Assembly: GCA_030704615.1 (NCBI GenBank)
Contig: CM060733.1
Location: 64,790,001 to 64,854,000, forward strand
Length of the DNA: 64,000 nucleotides
Reading direction: 5' to 3'
DNA from: Takakia lepidozioides
Taxonomy: Eukaryota; Streptophyta; Takakiopsida; Takakiales; Takakiaceae
The position numbers and the translations under genes were made by a program. This document shows positions 1 to 11,978 of the stretch, one piece after another (the first letter of the stretch is position 1; each line of letters starts with the position of its first letter). The notes beneath the pieces are model-generated. The model was given only the letters and a program-made list of their open reading frames with translations. It made no database searches and was not told the DNA's origin.

Positions 1-1077
1 GAGGAATCCTTGAGAGCTCCGACAAACCAAGAGATGCCTCCCATGCCGGCAGCCTTTTGGAAGGGTGTTGGCGCAGTTTGGGCGGGACGTTGAAGACGTG
101 TTAAGGCGGCTATGCCACTCCACTAAGGCAAAGTTTAAGGTGAAGCCTAAGGAACCCGACACCTTCGATGGCGTCCGAAATCGGAGGCACTCACACCCTG
201 GTCTTGGAGCTAGAGCAGTACTTCCGGGCGGCCAAGTTGAGTGACGAGGTCTCGTGGAAGTGGCTCCCACCTATTTGAGGGGCTATTGCTCAACAATGGT
301 GGCAGAAACGCCTTCACGCGCCGGTCCAAGTCCGGAACTTGAACGGAGTGGGTTCAAGGAATTGATGAAGAGACAGTTTGTGCCCCTCAACGCGTCCTGG
401 CTTGCCCGGGACAAGATGAGGAATTTGAAGCAAACAGATGACATTCGGGGGTACGTCCAGGCTTTCAATGTGCTGTTGCTCGAAGTCGTCGGACATGGCA
501 GAACCAGAAATGGTCTTCAACTTTGTGGCGGACTGGCCCCTGGGCCGGCGGAAGTTGGAGGAGAAGCCACCCAAGACTTTGAACGGGCAATTGAGAGGGC
601 TGAATGTTTCTCGGATGTCCCTAAGGGTGAAGACAAGGCCGTACGGAGCTGAACCAACATAGACCCGCGGGAAGGTGACTCCTTCCGACCGGAAAAAGAA
701 GTGGGATAGCCACGCGCGACAATGGCACGTGGATTGAAGGGAGGGCCTTCACAACGTCAAGGCGCACCCGTGCTCCGAAAGGAAACGGGTGGAGCGGCTT
801 ATGCGACAGAAGGCGCCCTTTGTGGAGTGTGTTTCAATTGCGGGGATCCCGGGCACATGGCCAAGAAGTGCACGAGCCCGGCAATTGAACATGCTCGGCG
901 AACCACGGAGCTGTCGGAAGATACCATCAGTCCGCTTGGTGAAGCGGGTGTCGCCAGGACTTGCAAGGTAGGCAAATTTTCTTGTGAGTTGTATCAGGAA
1001 ACTGCGCCTTACGAAAAGGAGTCAGTTATTGTTTCGTGGATGGGATAATATCCGAACTAACGTGTCGTTGTTCGGTG
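1..1077 (+). pseudogene. Ty3/gypsy chromovirus gag relic (copy 1, 5' end outside window)
   Basis: The retrotransposon capsid polyprotein survives as frameshifted pieces. Position 1 already lies inside gag: it matches the MPPMPA..FW region near the start of gag in the copy at 53,896-54,129. Core gag pieces are readable at about 130-655. A CCHC zinc knuckle (C-x2-C-x4-H-x4-C, CFNCGDPGH type) lies at 830-871 and would bind the element's RNA. Several frameshifts and stops separate the pieces, so no full Gag could be made. The 5' LTR must lie left of the window. The assignment rests on colinearity with the two other copies here and on the knuckle. Confidence 0.8.
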
Positions 1078-1400
1078 GACACAGGAGCGTCGCACTCCTT
1101 CATGACACCGGCCACGGCACAAAGCTGGACTCCCGACAAGTGACGTGGGCCTCTATTTGATGTGCGTTCTGCCAAAGGAGAACCCATTGGCGACAAGGTT
1201 GGCGTTTGATGTTCCTCTCAACTGGGGAGTTGGGAGGGACGTGAGAACTTCACCATCTGCGAGATCGATGGAGTAGATCTCATTTTAGGGATGACCTTTT
1301 TGAGCAAATCCGGAGCGGTCATAGATGGCCGCAAGAGAGTACACGCTGCCATGTGGGAATGGTGGCGAGGTCTTACGAGTGTCGGAACGCCCAAATCCGT
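1070..1400 (+). pseudogene. Retropepsin-type protease relic of chromovirus copy 1
   Basis: The aspartic protease that would cut Gag-Pol is recognised by its D-T-G-A-S active site at 1,078-1,092, followed by a DGVDLILGM..L..G stretch near 1,264-1,310 typical of Ty3/gypsy retropepsins. A stop codon and frameshifts (around 1,140 and 1,210) break the frame. It sits directly between gag and reverse transcriptase, the expected order. Confidence 0.78.
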
Positions 1401-1559
1401 GGGAGGGGAATAACCTTCTGGTCAGCAAGGGAGTGGGCCGTGGAGGAGCACACGAGCCCAGTTTTGCTTTACATTAGAGAAGTGAAGGGAGAAGGCGATG
1501 GGAGCCGAGCCCATATTGGATCAAGGGATTTTGGAGAAAATACCAGGATGTGATGCCGT

Positions 1560-2400
1560 AGGATTTACCAAGCGGCTTGCCACCAGCGAAGAGATTGACC
1601 ACAAGATGATGTGATACCGGGATCGGAACCGCCTGCCAAGGCGCCCTACCCGTTGAGCCACAGGAGTTGGTCGAGCTAAGACGCCGCTCGGATCTATGTC
1701 AGAAGGGGTACCTCCGGCCGAGTAAGTCACCTTACGGAGCCCCGTGCTATTTGCAGACAAGAGGATGGGACGCTGCGGATGTGTGGTCGATTACGGGCTC
1801 TGAATAAGGTGACTATCAAAACCGGTACCCTTTGCCAGGATCGACGACCTCTTCGATCGGTTGGCGGAGCGAAGTATTTCAGCCGGATCGACTTGCGCTC
1901 CCGGCTATCATCAAATTCCGGGTGGCGGAAGGAGATAGGAGAAACCGCGTGCAGGACAAGGTATGGTTCATATGAGTTCTTGGTGATTCCTTTTGGGCTC
2001 ACCAATGCACCATCGACTTTAGCACGCTGATGAACAGCCTTTTCCAGCAGAGTGGTTGGATGACTTGTGATCGTGTACATCGACGACATCTTGGTGTACT
2101 CGAAAACAAAGGAGGAGCACCTGGAGCACCTCAAAAGGGTGTTCCAAAAATTTGCGAGAAGAAGAGCTGTATGCCAAAGCTTCAAAGTGCGAATTCGGGG
2201 TCACAAAAGTGGAGTTCTTGGGGCATGTGATTACACAGGATGGGATCAAATGGATGACAGAAAGGTGAGGGCGATCTTGGACTGGGAGCTCCGACTTCGG
2301 TCCGGGAGTGCGATCCTTCCTAGGACTCGCCTCCTATTACCGGAAGTATGTGAGAAATTTCGCCAAGATCGCGGGGGCCGCTGTCGACCTTCTGTGTAAA
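1560..2400 (+). pseudogene. Reverse transcriptase relic of chromovirus copy 1
   Basis: This block matches the better preserved reverse transcriptase at 42,502-43,250. The catalytic Y-I-D-D box is intact at about 2,076-2,087, and the upstream PFGLTNAP segment is readable near 1,990-2,015. At least four indels split the domain between frames, so the enzyme is inactive. Thumb and connection sequence ([10 protein letters not shown]) is seen near 2,310-2,350. Confidence 0.85.
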
Positions 2401-2835
2401 TCCAAAGTCTGGGTATGGAACACTTTGTGGCCCACTTTTGCTGAATTGACGCAGCGGATGGCGGAAGCTCCAGTCTTGAAAAATCCCGGAGTTCGATCGT
2501 CCGTTTGAGATTCATACAGATGCATCGACTTCGCGATTGGGGGTGTACTTATGCAAGATGGACGTCCAGTGGCTTACGAAAGTAAGAAACTGAATGAAGT
2601 GGAGCGACGGTGGCCGACGCACGAAAAAGAGATGAAGGCGGTGGTGCATTGTCTTGAACTTTGGCGCCACTTGTTGTTCCAACCCAGTGAAGGTGTTCAC
2701 GGACAATGTCACGTGAAGTTATTTTGCCACGCACCCAAGTTGTCCCCCAAACAACTTAGTGGCAATTACTTTGGCAGTGTTCGACGTGGATATCCAGTAC
2801 AAACCGGGACGGACAATGTGGTGCCGATGCTTTAA
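2310..2835 (+). pseudogene. RNase H relic of chromovirus copy 1
   Basis: The stretch after the reverse transcriptase carries RNase H remnants: a HTDAS-like start near 2,515-2,530, then QDGRPVAYESKKLNE at about 2,555-2,600 and a HEKEMKAVVHCL block near 2,620-2,655. These are the usual Ty3/gypsy RNase H landmarks. Frameshifts near 2,530 and 2,700 and a weak C-terminal part mark it as inactive. The same segment is present in reverse orientation at 43,250-43,706 in the other chromovirus. Confidence 0.75.
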
Positions 2836-2879
2836 GTAGAAAGCAGCGCTCTTGTTGGTGTAGCAAGGGCGAGACGGCG

Positions 2880-4060
2880 CTCCAAAGAATCCGGAAGGCT
2901 TGCCGGAAGGATGAGCTGGCGAAGTCCGTGATGCAGGACTTGAGGATGTGGGTTAAATCGCAGTTCCACTTGCAAATGGACTGCTCCGGTATAAGCAAAA
3001 ACGTCTCTACGTGCCAATGGAGGGATCAGAGATAGCCTCTTGAGAGAATGCCATGATAGCCCGCTTGCGGGCCACGGCGGAGCCAAGCGCACTGCGGCAC
3101 TCTTGAAGAAAGAGTATTTCTGGCCCAAACTGAGGGAGGAGGCAGAGGAGTATGTCAAGACATGCACCACATGCCAACAAAACCGGAGCGAGTACAAAAA
3201 GCAAGCGGGGCTGTTACAACCCTTGCCGATTCCAGAGGGACTTGGGAAAGCGTCTCGATGGATTTCATGACTGCTATGCCGCTGTCAAAGGATTCGATGC
3301 AATCATGGGGTGGTGGATAGGGCAGTAAAGGGCCATTTCATCCCCACCAAAGGACGCAACGGCGCAGGAGACAGGGCGACTTTACTTCTACCACTCTTAA
3401 AAGCATCAGAGCCCAGAAGGATATTGTCTCGTCTCGGACGCGATCCAAAGTTTACGAGTAAATTTTGGAGGACACTTTGGAAGAAGATGGGGACGAGGCT
3501 GAAGATGAGCACCGCCTTCCGACCTACGAACGACGGACGCCAAACGGAAAGAGTGAATTCCGTAGTGAAGCAAATTTTGCGGAATTACGTGTCGGCAGAC
3601 CATCAGACTGGATGGAACACTTAGACGCGGCAAAGTTCTGTTATAATAACACAGAACACTCCGCAACGGAGTTTCCCCTTTTGTATTGGTCTATGGAAAA
3701 GCACCTCTGGTGCCGACAAGTTGGGCCGCCCAGGACGTTGAGGAACCGGCAGTAGCGGCGGTACTGGAAGAACGCAGCGTTTGTTGAAGCTCGCAAAGTA
3801 CAACAGTGCCAAAGCTAGGAAACGGTATGAAAGGCAGGCGAATCGGAAGCGGAGGGAAGTAAGTTTGAGGCAGGCACGGAGGTCTGGTTGAACATCAAGA
3901 ATTTCCGACTAACCTCCGGAAGTGAGTCCGAAGTTCGTACCTCCGTATGCGGGACCCTTTCGCATTCGAAGGTATGAATGAGGAATGTGTATGAATTGAG
4001 CTGCCGCAAACAGCAGGTGCACCCAGTATTCCATTTCTCCTTTTTAACCTTACTTCAAAG
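2880..4060 (+). pseudogene. Integrase relic of chromovirus copy 1 (zinc-binding and catalytic domains)
   Basis: The N-terminal H-H-C-C zinc domain is clear at about 3,034-3,200 (ECHDSPLAGHGG then CTTC). The catalytic core follows in broken frames. DFMTAMP, carrying the first Asp, is near 3,260. A degraded DRDPKF block with the second Asp is near 3,430-3,455. The TERVNSVVKQ segment with the Glu is near 3,545-3,575. The C-terminal region (FRIRK-like, HPVFH-like) extends to about 4,060. Many indels preclude function. Order and content match 43,707-44,930. Confidence 0.82.
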
Positions 4061-4330
4061 ATGAAGCGCGTCCGAATCGGCTCAAGTGTTGCGTCGTCGC
4101 CACCTATGCTGTTGGATCATGAAAATGACCTGAGTACGAGGTGGAGGCAATACTTAAGTCGAGGAGGTTCAGAAACGCGAAACGGAGTACTCTCGTCAAA
4201 TGGAAGGGCTATCATCATGTGGAGGCATCTTGGGTGCGTGCCTCAAAATGGGAAACGCATCCGAGGCGGTTGCAGTTTTCGAAGGGCGACCTCAAAAGCG
4301 GAGAAGTCGTTGAATGGGGGACATCAACCT
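4061..4330 (+). pseudogene. Chromodomain of chromovirus copy 1
   Basis: A chromodomain follows integrase, which places the element in the chromovirus branch of Ty3/gypsy. Readable parts are VEAILKSRRFRN, LVKWKGYHHVEASWV and the trailing PRRLQF helix (about 4,141-4,290). In active elements this module steers integration by binding modified histone tails. An indel near the start shifts the frame relative to integrase. The copy at 44,874-45,122 is closely related. Confidence 0.82.
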
Positions 4331-5192
4331 TGGAGCGTGGGGGAGGAAGCATGCTTAAGCCCGGCTTAGCTAGCTCAGGAATCCGATTGCAAAAACTTGT
4401 ATTGTACAAAAATTTGTTTATAAGGAAATGGGTTCCAAATGTTGTCGTCCTATTTTGTTTGGAATGGTGATGCATGGGTTGTTGGCTAGTGTGTAGATGG
4501 CATGCTAGCTTACAAAGTGGGAGAGGTAAAATTGTTATCGTGTGGTTGCGCAGTGCCGAAATCGGTGACTCCCTCCAAGGGCAAGGAACTTGCGCTTCTT
4601 TGGGAGTTCACGTGCTAGTGCGCACCTGGCGCTGCGCGTACTATAACTTGCGCTACGGGGGAGCCTTTGTAGTGCGGGCTAACGCGGAAGCTACGTGCTT
4701 CCGTTCACGTACTATAATCGTGTAAGCCTCGGGACGAAGTCGTAGTGCGGCTTCGGCGTGTTCCCGTACCTCATGTCCAGCATTCCAGGCGGACCCATTG
4801 TAGTGATTGGGGCGCACGGTTGGTTCAAGGTTATCTTTCCTAGTCAAGAGGGGTCCAGGAACCCTTGCTCAAGGTTTGCCAAAGCGCATCATTGAGCGAT
4901 CGCAAGCATGTTTGTTGCGTAAGGCGATTCGATCTCGGGGAGGATCGTTCCTTGTCCTTGAAGTAGGCCAAGATAGTGCACTGGGAGAGAGCTAAGAGGC
5001 TCCAGCCTGGCGGGACTTGGAGGAAGTCGGCCGAACTAGCTAGTGGAGAGTAGAGTCAAGTGTGGGGTTTTGGTTCTTTGCCATGGGACGCCATGTACAA
5101 ACAACTCCTTGATGTGGGCCGCCACAACTTGGATTTCGTTTCTACAAAAGGACAGTCGATGAGGACATCGACTCCCTGTTGGTAGGGGTGTG
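4331..5192 (+). other. 3' non-coding region of chromovirus copy 1
   Basis: This interval lies between the chromodomain and the 3' LTR and aligns throughout with 45,123-46,017 of the other copy. It has no coding signal. It ends in a purine-rich stretch (GGTAGGGGTG, about 5,181-5,190) just before the LTR, a candidate polypurine tract for plus-strand priming. Confidence 0.65.
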
Positions 5193-5874
5193 TGTCGCGG
5201 CCCTTTGCCTTGAGTGCAAGGAGTCGGGACACAAGAGGGGCTGCCCTGTGTGGGGGCAGTAGCAGCGATAGGTCCGGGGCTGAGCACCCTTGAGCCAGGC
5301 AGGCGGAGCGCTCACTAGGTGGAGCCGCAAAACCGTGCGGTGGGGGTGCTCCACAAGGGGTGGTGTAGCTTATTGGGACTTAGTGGGGGTGGCATAGACT
5401 CACCATGTGGGTGGAGACCTCGTGGTGGAGTCGTGGGAGTCTTGGGACTCATCCGGTCCCTAGGGCCGTGGTGAGTGGGCCAAGACTCACCGCGACTCAC
5501 CACCGGAATCGAGGGTTTCGTGGTGGTTCGCCATAAAATGGCATGGCTGGTTGTGAACCCCCGCGGACCGCTAACAGTAATATAGGGAGTAGTAACCCCG
5601 AGAACGGTGCAAGCCCGTTGGTTACCAAAAACTAGTGAGTAGCGAGCGAGCCGAAAGCGACCAAAGGTGGGGAGCTTGTTCCGACTGCCTCTCCGGAAGT
5701 CTCCTAGTCCCAATTAGAGGTGGAAGGGTTTTAGATGGAAGCACAAAGGGGACCGTTATGTCCCGGTGAGCAGCCGAAGCTCCAAGTGCCCGGCTGCCAT
5801 GGTGGGAGTCAGGCAGCGCGCAAAGCGAGTAACTATGGACTGAAGGGAGTTTACCGAATTGAGGTGCCTGCGCA
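5193..5874 (+). repeat. 3' LTR of chromovirus copy 1
   Basis: The repeat starts TGTCGCGGCCC, as do the LTRs at 46,018, 54,908(-) and 53,895(-), and is colinear with them. It is about 680 bp, shorter than the 724 bp of two other copies, and its right end is worn (CCTGCGCA instead of GCGCGACA). The matching 5' LTR is outside the window, so insertion age cannot be judged here. Confidence 0.8.
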
Positions 5875-5948
5875 GTTTTTGGACGTTTCCAGATCATGTC
5901 ATGCGGCGAAGATATGTCGTCGTACAATCCTCTCATGGTTTTTTAGAT

Positions 5949-6448
5949 NNNNNNNNNNNNNNNNNNNNNNNNNNNNNNNNNNNNNNNNNNNNNNNNNNNN
6001 NNNNNNNNNNNNNNNNNNNNNNNNNNNNNNNNNNNNNNNNNNNNNNNNNNNNNNNNNNNNNNNNNNNNNNNNNNNNNNNNNNNNNNNNNNNNNNNNNNNN
6101 NNNNNNNNNNNNNNNNNNNNNNNNNNNNNNNNNNNNNNNNNNNNNNNNNNNNNNNNNNNNNNNNNNNNNNNNNNNNNNNNNNNNNNNNNNNNNNNNNNNN
6201 NNNNNNNNNNNNNNNNNNNNNNNNNNNNNNNNNNNNNNNNNNNNNNNNNNNNNNNNNNNNNNNNNNNNNNNNNNNNNNNNNNNNNNNNNNNNNNNNNNNN
6301 NNNNNNNNNNNNNNNNNNNNNNNNNNNNNNNNNNNNNNNNNNNNNNNNNNNNNNNNNNNNNNNNNNNNNNNNNNNNNNNNNNNNNNNNNNNNNNNNNNNN
6401 NNNNNNNNNNNNNNNNNNNNNNNNNNNNNNNNNNNNNNNNNNNNNNNN
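5949..6448. other. Assembly gap (500 N)
   Basis: Exactly 500 undetermined bases. Reading frames crossing it are meaningless. The 74 bases before it (5,875-5,948) follow the LTR and may be its flank. Confidence 1.
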
Positions 6449-7640
6449 GGGGAATGGACTTCAGTGGCAGATCTCAAACTATAACTGTTGATGAGAAAGA
6501 TGTATGGGTTCATCCACCGCTGGCGTGATGAACACGTTCCACCTACGTCGGTGGGTAAGTGTGACAGATGCTCCATTATTGGAGGCCGGACTGCTCTTCC
6601 GCTTCGCATCATTTCCAAAATCTAAGGGCTTCGTAGCTGTCCGCAAGGTCATCGACATCCAAGTCGTCATCAGGTCCTCCTTTGCAAGGATGCCGTGCTT
6701 CCGGAACCGGGACGACTGCCCATTTGGAGGCACGATTATGCAATGTATTCGGCCACTTGGGAGACATTGTATCTGGTACCACAGATTACACAGAAAGATA
6801 CTGGTTCGATTGTGGAAACCTTGGTGGCTTTTGAGTATATCGTAGGCGGCCACTACACCTGTTCGAGCGGGGGTGACGATCTTGGTCTGCGAGTCCGTGG
6901 CTCCGCGCATCCTCGATTCCGATTTTCCCAGCTACGACGGTCAACCCATGCAGAAGAAGGCGCACTGCTATTGCTGTTGCGGTGGAATGCTGCCACTGGA
7001 CGTGGGTGGACTCCATCGGAGAGACCTATTCTCCTGAAGGGTGCGCTCCTCTTCTCCATTGTATGGGGGGACATTCGCATTGGTGGGACGACGAAAACGT
7101 GAAGATTTCATATTCGATGGTGTGTATGAGTGAAGATACGGCAGGACATTGTGGTGAACATCACTGGGGCGGTACAAACGGCTGCAATCGACTTTACATG
7201 GAGGAGCCCAATGACTCATGAGCTAGTTCTTGAGAGCAGTCGAAGTCCCAGGACAACGTGACTTGTATCAGTAGGACAGGGCTCAAGATTTGATGGCACA
7301 ATCAGCACAGTAGACGTGCTTTCAAATGCATTCATGTGGATCAATAAAAACCTCATTGTGGCTCTTTTTATTCTATTTTGTGTCCATCGTTCCGAGAATG
7401 CGTCATTGCTCATTTCGTTGGGATTGGGAGTGTGGGTGGATTTTGCAAGGGCTGGTAGGCTGAAATGGGCCCCATTGTACCAGAGCAGTACCACCCTACC
7501 ATTCGAGAAACATGGCCTTTCAATATATAATTCTAAATAAATTGACGAACCTCCTTCATCGGATGACCGTGGCACCCTAAACCCTATTCCCGCGGACACT
7601 CATTTCTGGAAAGGAAAAATAGTGCTGCTCAGGTTTTTTT
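6449..7640. other. Unassigned sequence between gap and second gypsy element
   Basis: I recognise no domain or RNA gene in this stretch. Short open frames exist on both strands, but their translations resemble no family I know and overlap each other. It could hold the 5' LTR or leader of copy A, but no terminal repeat shared with other parts of the window was found. Confidence 0.4.
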
Positions 7641-7667
7641 CCACACTTACGACTCTGCTCATGGCTC

Positions 7668-8830
7668 ATGCCGCTCATGGCTCTGGCTCATAAAATAGCA
7701 GCCCCCGCCACAGTTGGCGTTACAACCAACACGGGCAAAACCACCTTTCCAAATATTCAGGAAAAGGGGATCATGATTTACACATTAGCCAATTTTGAGC
7801 ACATGTGTATAGTGAACTATGAGAATGGCGATGATGCCAAGATGAGACTGTTTCCGGTTCACTTATAAAGAAAGCAAGTGAATGGTATGCAAGATTCCCT
7901 GATAATCATTCCTAACCTGGAATGGCTTGATACAACATTCGAAATAGGTTCAGGACAAGTAAAACTGAGGATGAAGTGTATGGAAGTTTACAACAGTATC
8001 AAGCAAAAGAAGCATGAAACTGTTGAGGAGTATATGGAAAAGATGGAATTGATGATGAAAAAGCTGGCTGCAGTACCAGCACCCGGTTTACAGAAGACTT
8101 GGTTGTGAGTGGACTAAGACCAGAGTTGCAAAAGAAAGTGGATATGTTACCCCATAATACAGTGGAGGAGGCATTTGAAACTGCAAACAGAATTGAGCAA
8201 TTGGGAATGCTCAGGAGAGAGAAAAGGGATGATGAAGACTCTGAGGAGGAGTCAGATGAAGAAGAAGAGCAAGAACTAAAAAGAAGAGTAAGAGAAAGGA
8301 GAAGTTGAAGAGGGATAACTATGAAAAAAGATTGGAAGAAATCTTGAAGAAATATGCCACAGAGGCTGCAACACATTGGAGGAAGGGTTTATGGTGTACA
8401 AAGTGCCAAAATGAAGGCCATACCACCACAAAATGCCACATGAAGGAGAAACACTGTACTATCTGTAAAATGGATAACCATTCTACTGAGAATTGTTACT
8501 ACAACAGAAGGACAGCTGCAAGAGAACCTAGGCAAGTAAGGGTGCATCAGGTGCAGCCCCAGCCAAGAAGAAACAATGATCAGGACCACTATGGTAGGTC
8601 TGGTGGTTATAACAATGGCATGGAAAAGAGAGGTAATTCAAGAGGAAATTATCAGGAAATTCCAGAGGCAACTATCAGGGTAATCAAGGGGGAATTACCA
8701 GCCCGGGAATCAGGATTACAGAAATAATCCAAGAGCAGACCAAGGGCGAGGACCCAATGGTGAAGACTATGTTACTATTGTAATCAGCAAGGACATCGCA
8801 AGGCAGCCTGTTCATTCTGGATAAGACACC
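7668..8830 (+). pseudogene. Gag of Ty3/gypsy copy A (three zinc knuckles)
   Basis: The nucleocapsid polyprotein starts in broken frames (7,668-8,108), continues through the retrotransposon-gag core (8,099-8,308) with an acidic stretch, and then has two CCHC knuckles at 8,395-8,436 and 8,455-8,496 and a third at 8,770-8,811, which has slipped into another frame. The knuckles would bind genomic RNA. Frameshifts between the segments mean copy A cannot make whole Gag. Copy B (20,950-21,787, -) matches it closely and resolves the order of the domains. Confidence 0.82.
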
Positions 8831-9918
8831 AGAATGAGATGAGAGCTCCTGTGAATGAGGGCCCAGTGGTGGCAGCTCACATGGTTAGGCCATGTGTTGT
8901 ACCAGAAGTAAGTACAATGATAGTAACCAGAAGCAAAGCCAAATTAATACCTCCGGTAGTTGAGGAAGGAAGATGATGATAATGAGGTGGCAGTGATATA
9001 CCTGAAGATGATGGGGCTTGGAGAGAGGAGAAGGAACTGCACAAGGAAGTGGCAGATACCATAAGGGAAATGCAGAAGAGTACTGATATTCCTGTGGCAG
9101 ATTCCTCTGATTCTGATGGAGAGAGAAGAAGAAGGGAGTGAGATGAAAGGAAGAAAGAAGATGCAGACATGCAAAGTAATGAAGAAACTTTGGCTGAAGT
9201 AATATGCCAGACCAAAGCAGAAATTACCATTGGACAGCTATTGGCTGTGGCACCTTATTGTAGGCACAGGCTGTATCAAGCAATCAATCGAATTGCCCAG
9301 GAGACCGGAAACACAGACCTGAATAGCAAGGTGACCAGTTATACTGTGAAGCCGGAAGGGCAAGAAACAGTCATGGACTTTGATGATTCTATGCCAGTAA
9401 TCCAATTGAGAATTGGAAGCACAGAACTAACTGATGTACTGATAGATGGAGGTTCTGGAGTAAATATCATGACAGACCAATTGAGAAAGAAGCTTGGTCT
9501 AAGTAACATGAAACCAGCCCCATTTACAGTAACAATGGCAGATCAAAGAAGTGTACAGCCATTGGGATTAATAAGAGGAGTTAAGATACAGATACAGAAG
9601 ATGATCTTTATGATCACAGTAACTGTGTTGAAGATGGATGAAGTCATGGAGGCTTACTCCTTATTATTGGGACGTCCGTGGCTGAAGCAGGCCAGGGTAT
9701 TCCATGACTGGAATTCTCAGTTATTACCGTGCATAATGGGATACACGAGATACAAAATTACCACAAAGAAATCTAGTAGATTACCTGCTACGAGAAGACC
9801 TCGAGGAGTCAGAGAGTATGACTGGAGAGAAGGACTGGATGAGGGAGCAGGAAGCTACCCTGTGCTGCTGCACACCCAGAGTGGGAGCAAGTTGCAGAGA
9901 TGCGACTGGAAAGCCTAA
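8831..9918 (+). pseudogene. Protease region of Ty3/gypsy copy A
   Basis: An acidic linker rich in Glu and Asp (to about 9,170) leads to an uninterrupted frame at 9,169-9,918 with an aspartic protease. The active site is L-I-D-G-G-S-G near 9,440-9,458, and the closing motif is LLLGRPWL near 9,660-9,680. The D-G-G-S form is usual in the Tat/Athila branch of non-chromodomain Ty3/gypsy elements, which agrees with the lack of a chromodomain here. The frame ends in a shift just before the reverse transcriptase frame starts at 9,900. Confidence 0.75.
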
Positions 9919-11978
9919 GTTGTTTAAGAGGTATCTGCTGTGGTGTAGTGACAGCAACACCAACTGAAGAGGAAACCAGCAGTTACCCATCACATTTCTA
10001 TGAAGAAAGAGAAGGAGAAATGGAAATCCTAGAGGAACCAGCCACTGTGAGCTTACAGGATGAAGTGGTGACTGGTTGGACAATCACAGCTGATGAGCAG
10101 GTGAGGGAAGTGAATGTGGGAACTAAAGAGGAACCGAGGATGGTGAAAGTAGGAGCTGATTTGGAGCCAGAATTCTTTGAAGAAGCTAAGAGCTTGTTCA
10201 TCAAATACAGAGATGTATTTGCTTGGAGCTATGAGGATCTAAAAGGAATACCACCTGAAGTCTGTCAGCATAAGATTGAACTGGAACCAGGGTCAGTACC
10301 AATCAAGCAGGCGAGGTACAGAATGAATCCCAACTACGCACAGAAGGTTGGAGAAGAGATCAAGAAGTTGGCTGAGGCTAAGTTTATATGCCCAATAGAG
10401 TATACAACTTGGTTGTCACCCATTGTTATAGTTCCCAAGAAGAATGGTAAACTAAGAGTATGTGTGAACTACAAGAAGCTAAATGCTTGTACGAAGAAAG
10501 ATCCTTTTCCTTTGCCATTCACAGAAGCAGTATTGGACACTATAGCAGGCCATGAGATGTACTCATTCATGGATGGGTTTAGTGGTTATAATCAAGTACA
10601 AGTGGCAGAAGGAGACCAAGGAAAAACAACTTTCATCACAGACTGGGGTGCTTATGCATACAAAGTCATGCCCTTTGGACTTTGTAATGCACCAGCGACC
10701 TTTCAGAGAGTGATAAGTGAATCTTTTCATGAGTATCTGGATGATTTTATGCAGGTGTTCTTGGATGATTTCAGTGTGTACAGCTCTAAGAATGAGCACT
10801 TGCATAAATTGGAGTTATGCTTGGCCAAATGTAGGATGAGAGGTCTGGGCCTGAATCCAGAGAAGTGTACTTTATGTGTGAACTCAGGGGTGCTTCTGGG
10901 ACACATTATGTGTAAGAGGGGACTTCTTGTGGATCCCAGGAAGACAGAGGCCATTAAAGCCTCTCCACCACCAGTGAATGTTAAGAGTCTAAGGAGATTC
11001 CTTGGGCAAACCAGTTATTACAGAAGATTTGTCAAAAGGTATGCACAAATAGCAGCACCATTGAGCAAGCTACTGAAGAAATATGCAGTGTTTGCCTGGA
11101 CAGTTGAATGTCAACAGGCGTTCGAGGAACTTACACTGTCAGTAACAACTACATCTGTGTTGATTAACCCTCACTGGCATGTAGTATTTCACGTTCACTG
11201 CGATGCATCAGGAGAAGCATTGGGAGCGGTGTTAGCCCAGAATGTTACAGGAAATATAGATTCACCTGTGTACTATGCTAGCAGGTTGATGAACAGTGCT
11301 GAAAGGAACTATAGCACAACTGAAAGAGAAGCACTGGCAATGATATGCAGTCAAGAAATTCAGGCATTACCTATTGGGAAGAAAGTTTATGTTTTATGTG
11401 GATCACCAGGCTCTGCTCTGATATATCTGGTGAACAAACCTTTGATAAGTGGAAGGATAGCGAGGTGGTTGATAATCTTGCATGAGTTTGAGTTCGAAGT
11501 TATTTACAAGCCTGGCCGTTTGCATCTTGTGGCAGATCATTTGTCACGACTAACAACAGGAGAGGCTGCCACAGGAGTGGACGATCAGTTACCTGATGCG
11601 AGTTTATTTGTAATGGAGGTGAAAGGAAGTGCAGATGAATGGTTAGATTGGCAGTGGCCAATCAGATACTACCTTACTCATGGTCAATGCCCACCTAGTT
11701 ATGGTAAGGAGCAGAGGAAGAGAATCGCTATCAAAGCTTTACCTTATACTATGGTAGGAAGCAAAATGTATAAGCTAGGACCTGATGGAGTACTAAAACG
11801 ATGTTTGTACCACCATGAAGTAAATAAAGTTTTGGAGGAAGTTCATAAAGGAGTGGCTGGAGGTCATTTTGGAGAAGAGACTACCAGTAGGAAGATACTA
11901 CTCGCAGGTTACTTGTGGCCTACTTTGTTCAAAGATGTACACAGTATTGTCAGAGTTGTGATGAATGTCAGAGGCTAG
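9900..11978 (+). pseudogene. Reverse transcriptase-RNase H-integrase N-part of Ty3/gypsy copy A
   Basis: This is the longest open frame of the window (692 codons). Reverse transcriptase covers about residues 155-330, with the catalytic F-L-D-D box at 287-290. RNase H covers about 430-550, with CDASG and TEREALA motifs. The H-H zinc-binding part of integrase starts near 638. Two defects show against copy B. A pair of compensating shifts around residues 483-510 replaces the VDHQAL segment (a catalytic Asp of RNase H). A shift near 11,940 destroys the C-x2-C half of the integrase zinc domain. Copying may be near-intact but the protein is not functional as a whole. Confidence 0.88.

Noticed and set aside
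5735-6618. Long open frames across 5,949-6,448 on both strands
   Set aside because: They are open only because the gap of N contains no stop codons.
6449-7640. A gene in the stretch after the gap
   Set aside because: Frames on both strands compete and none shows a domain or a stable codon pattern.
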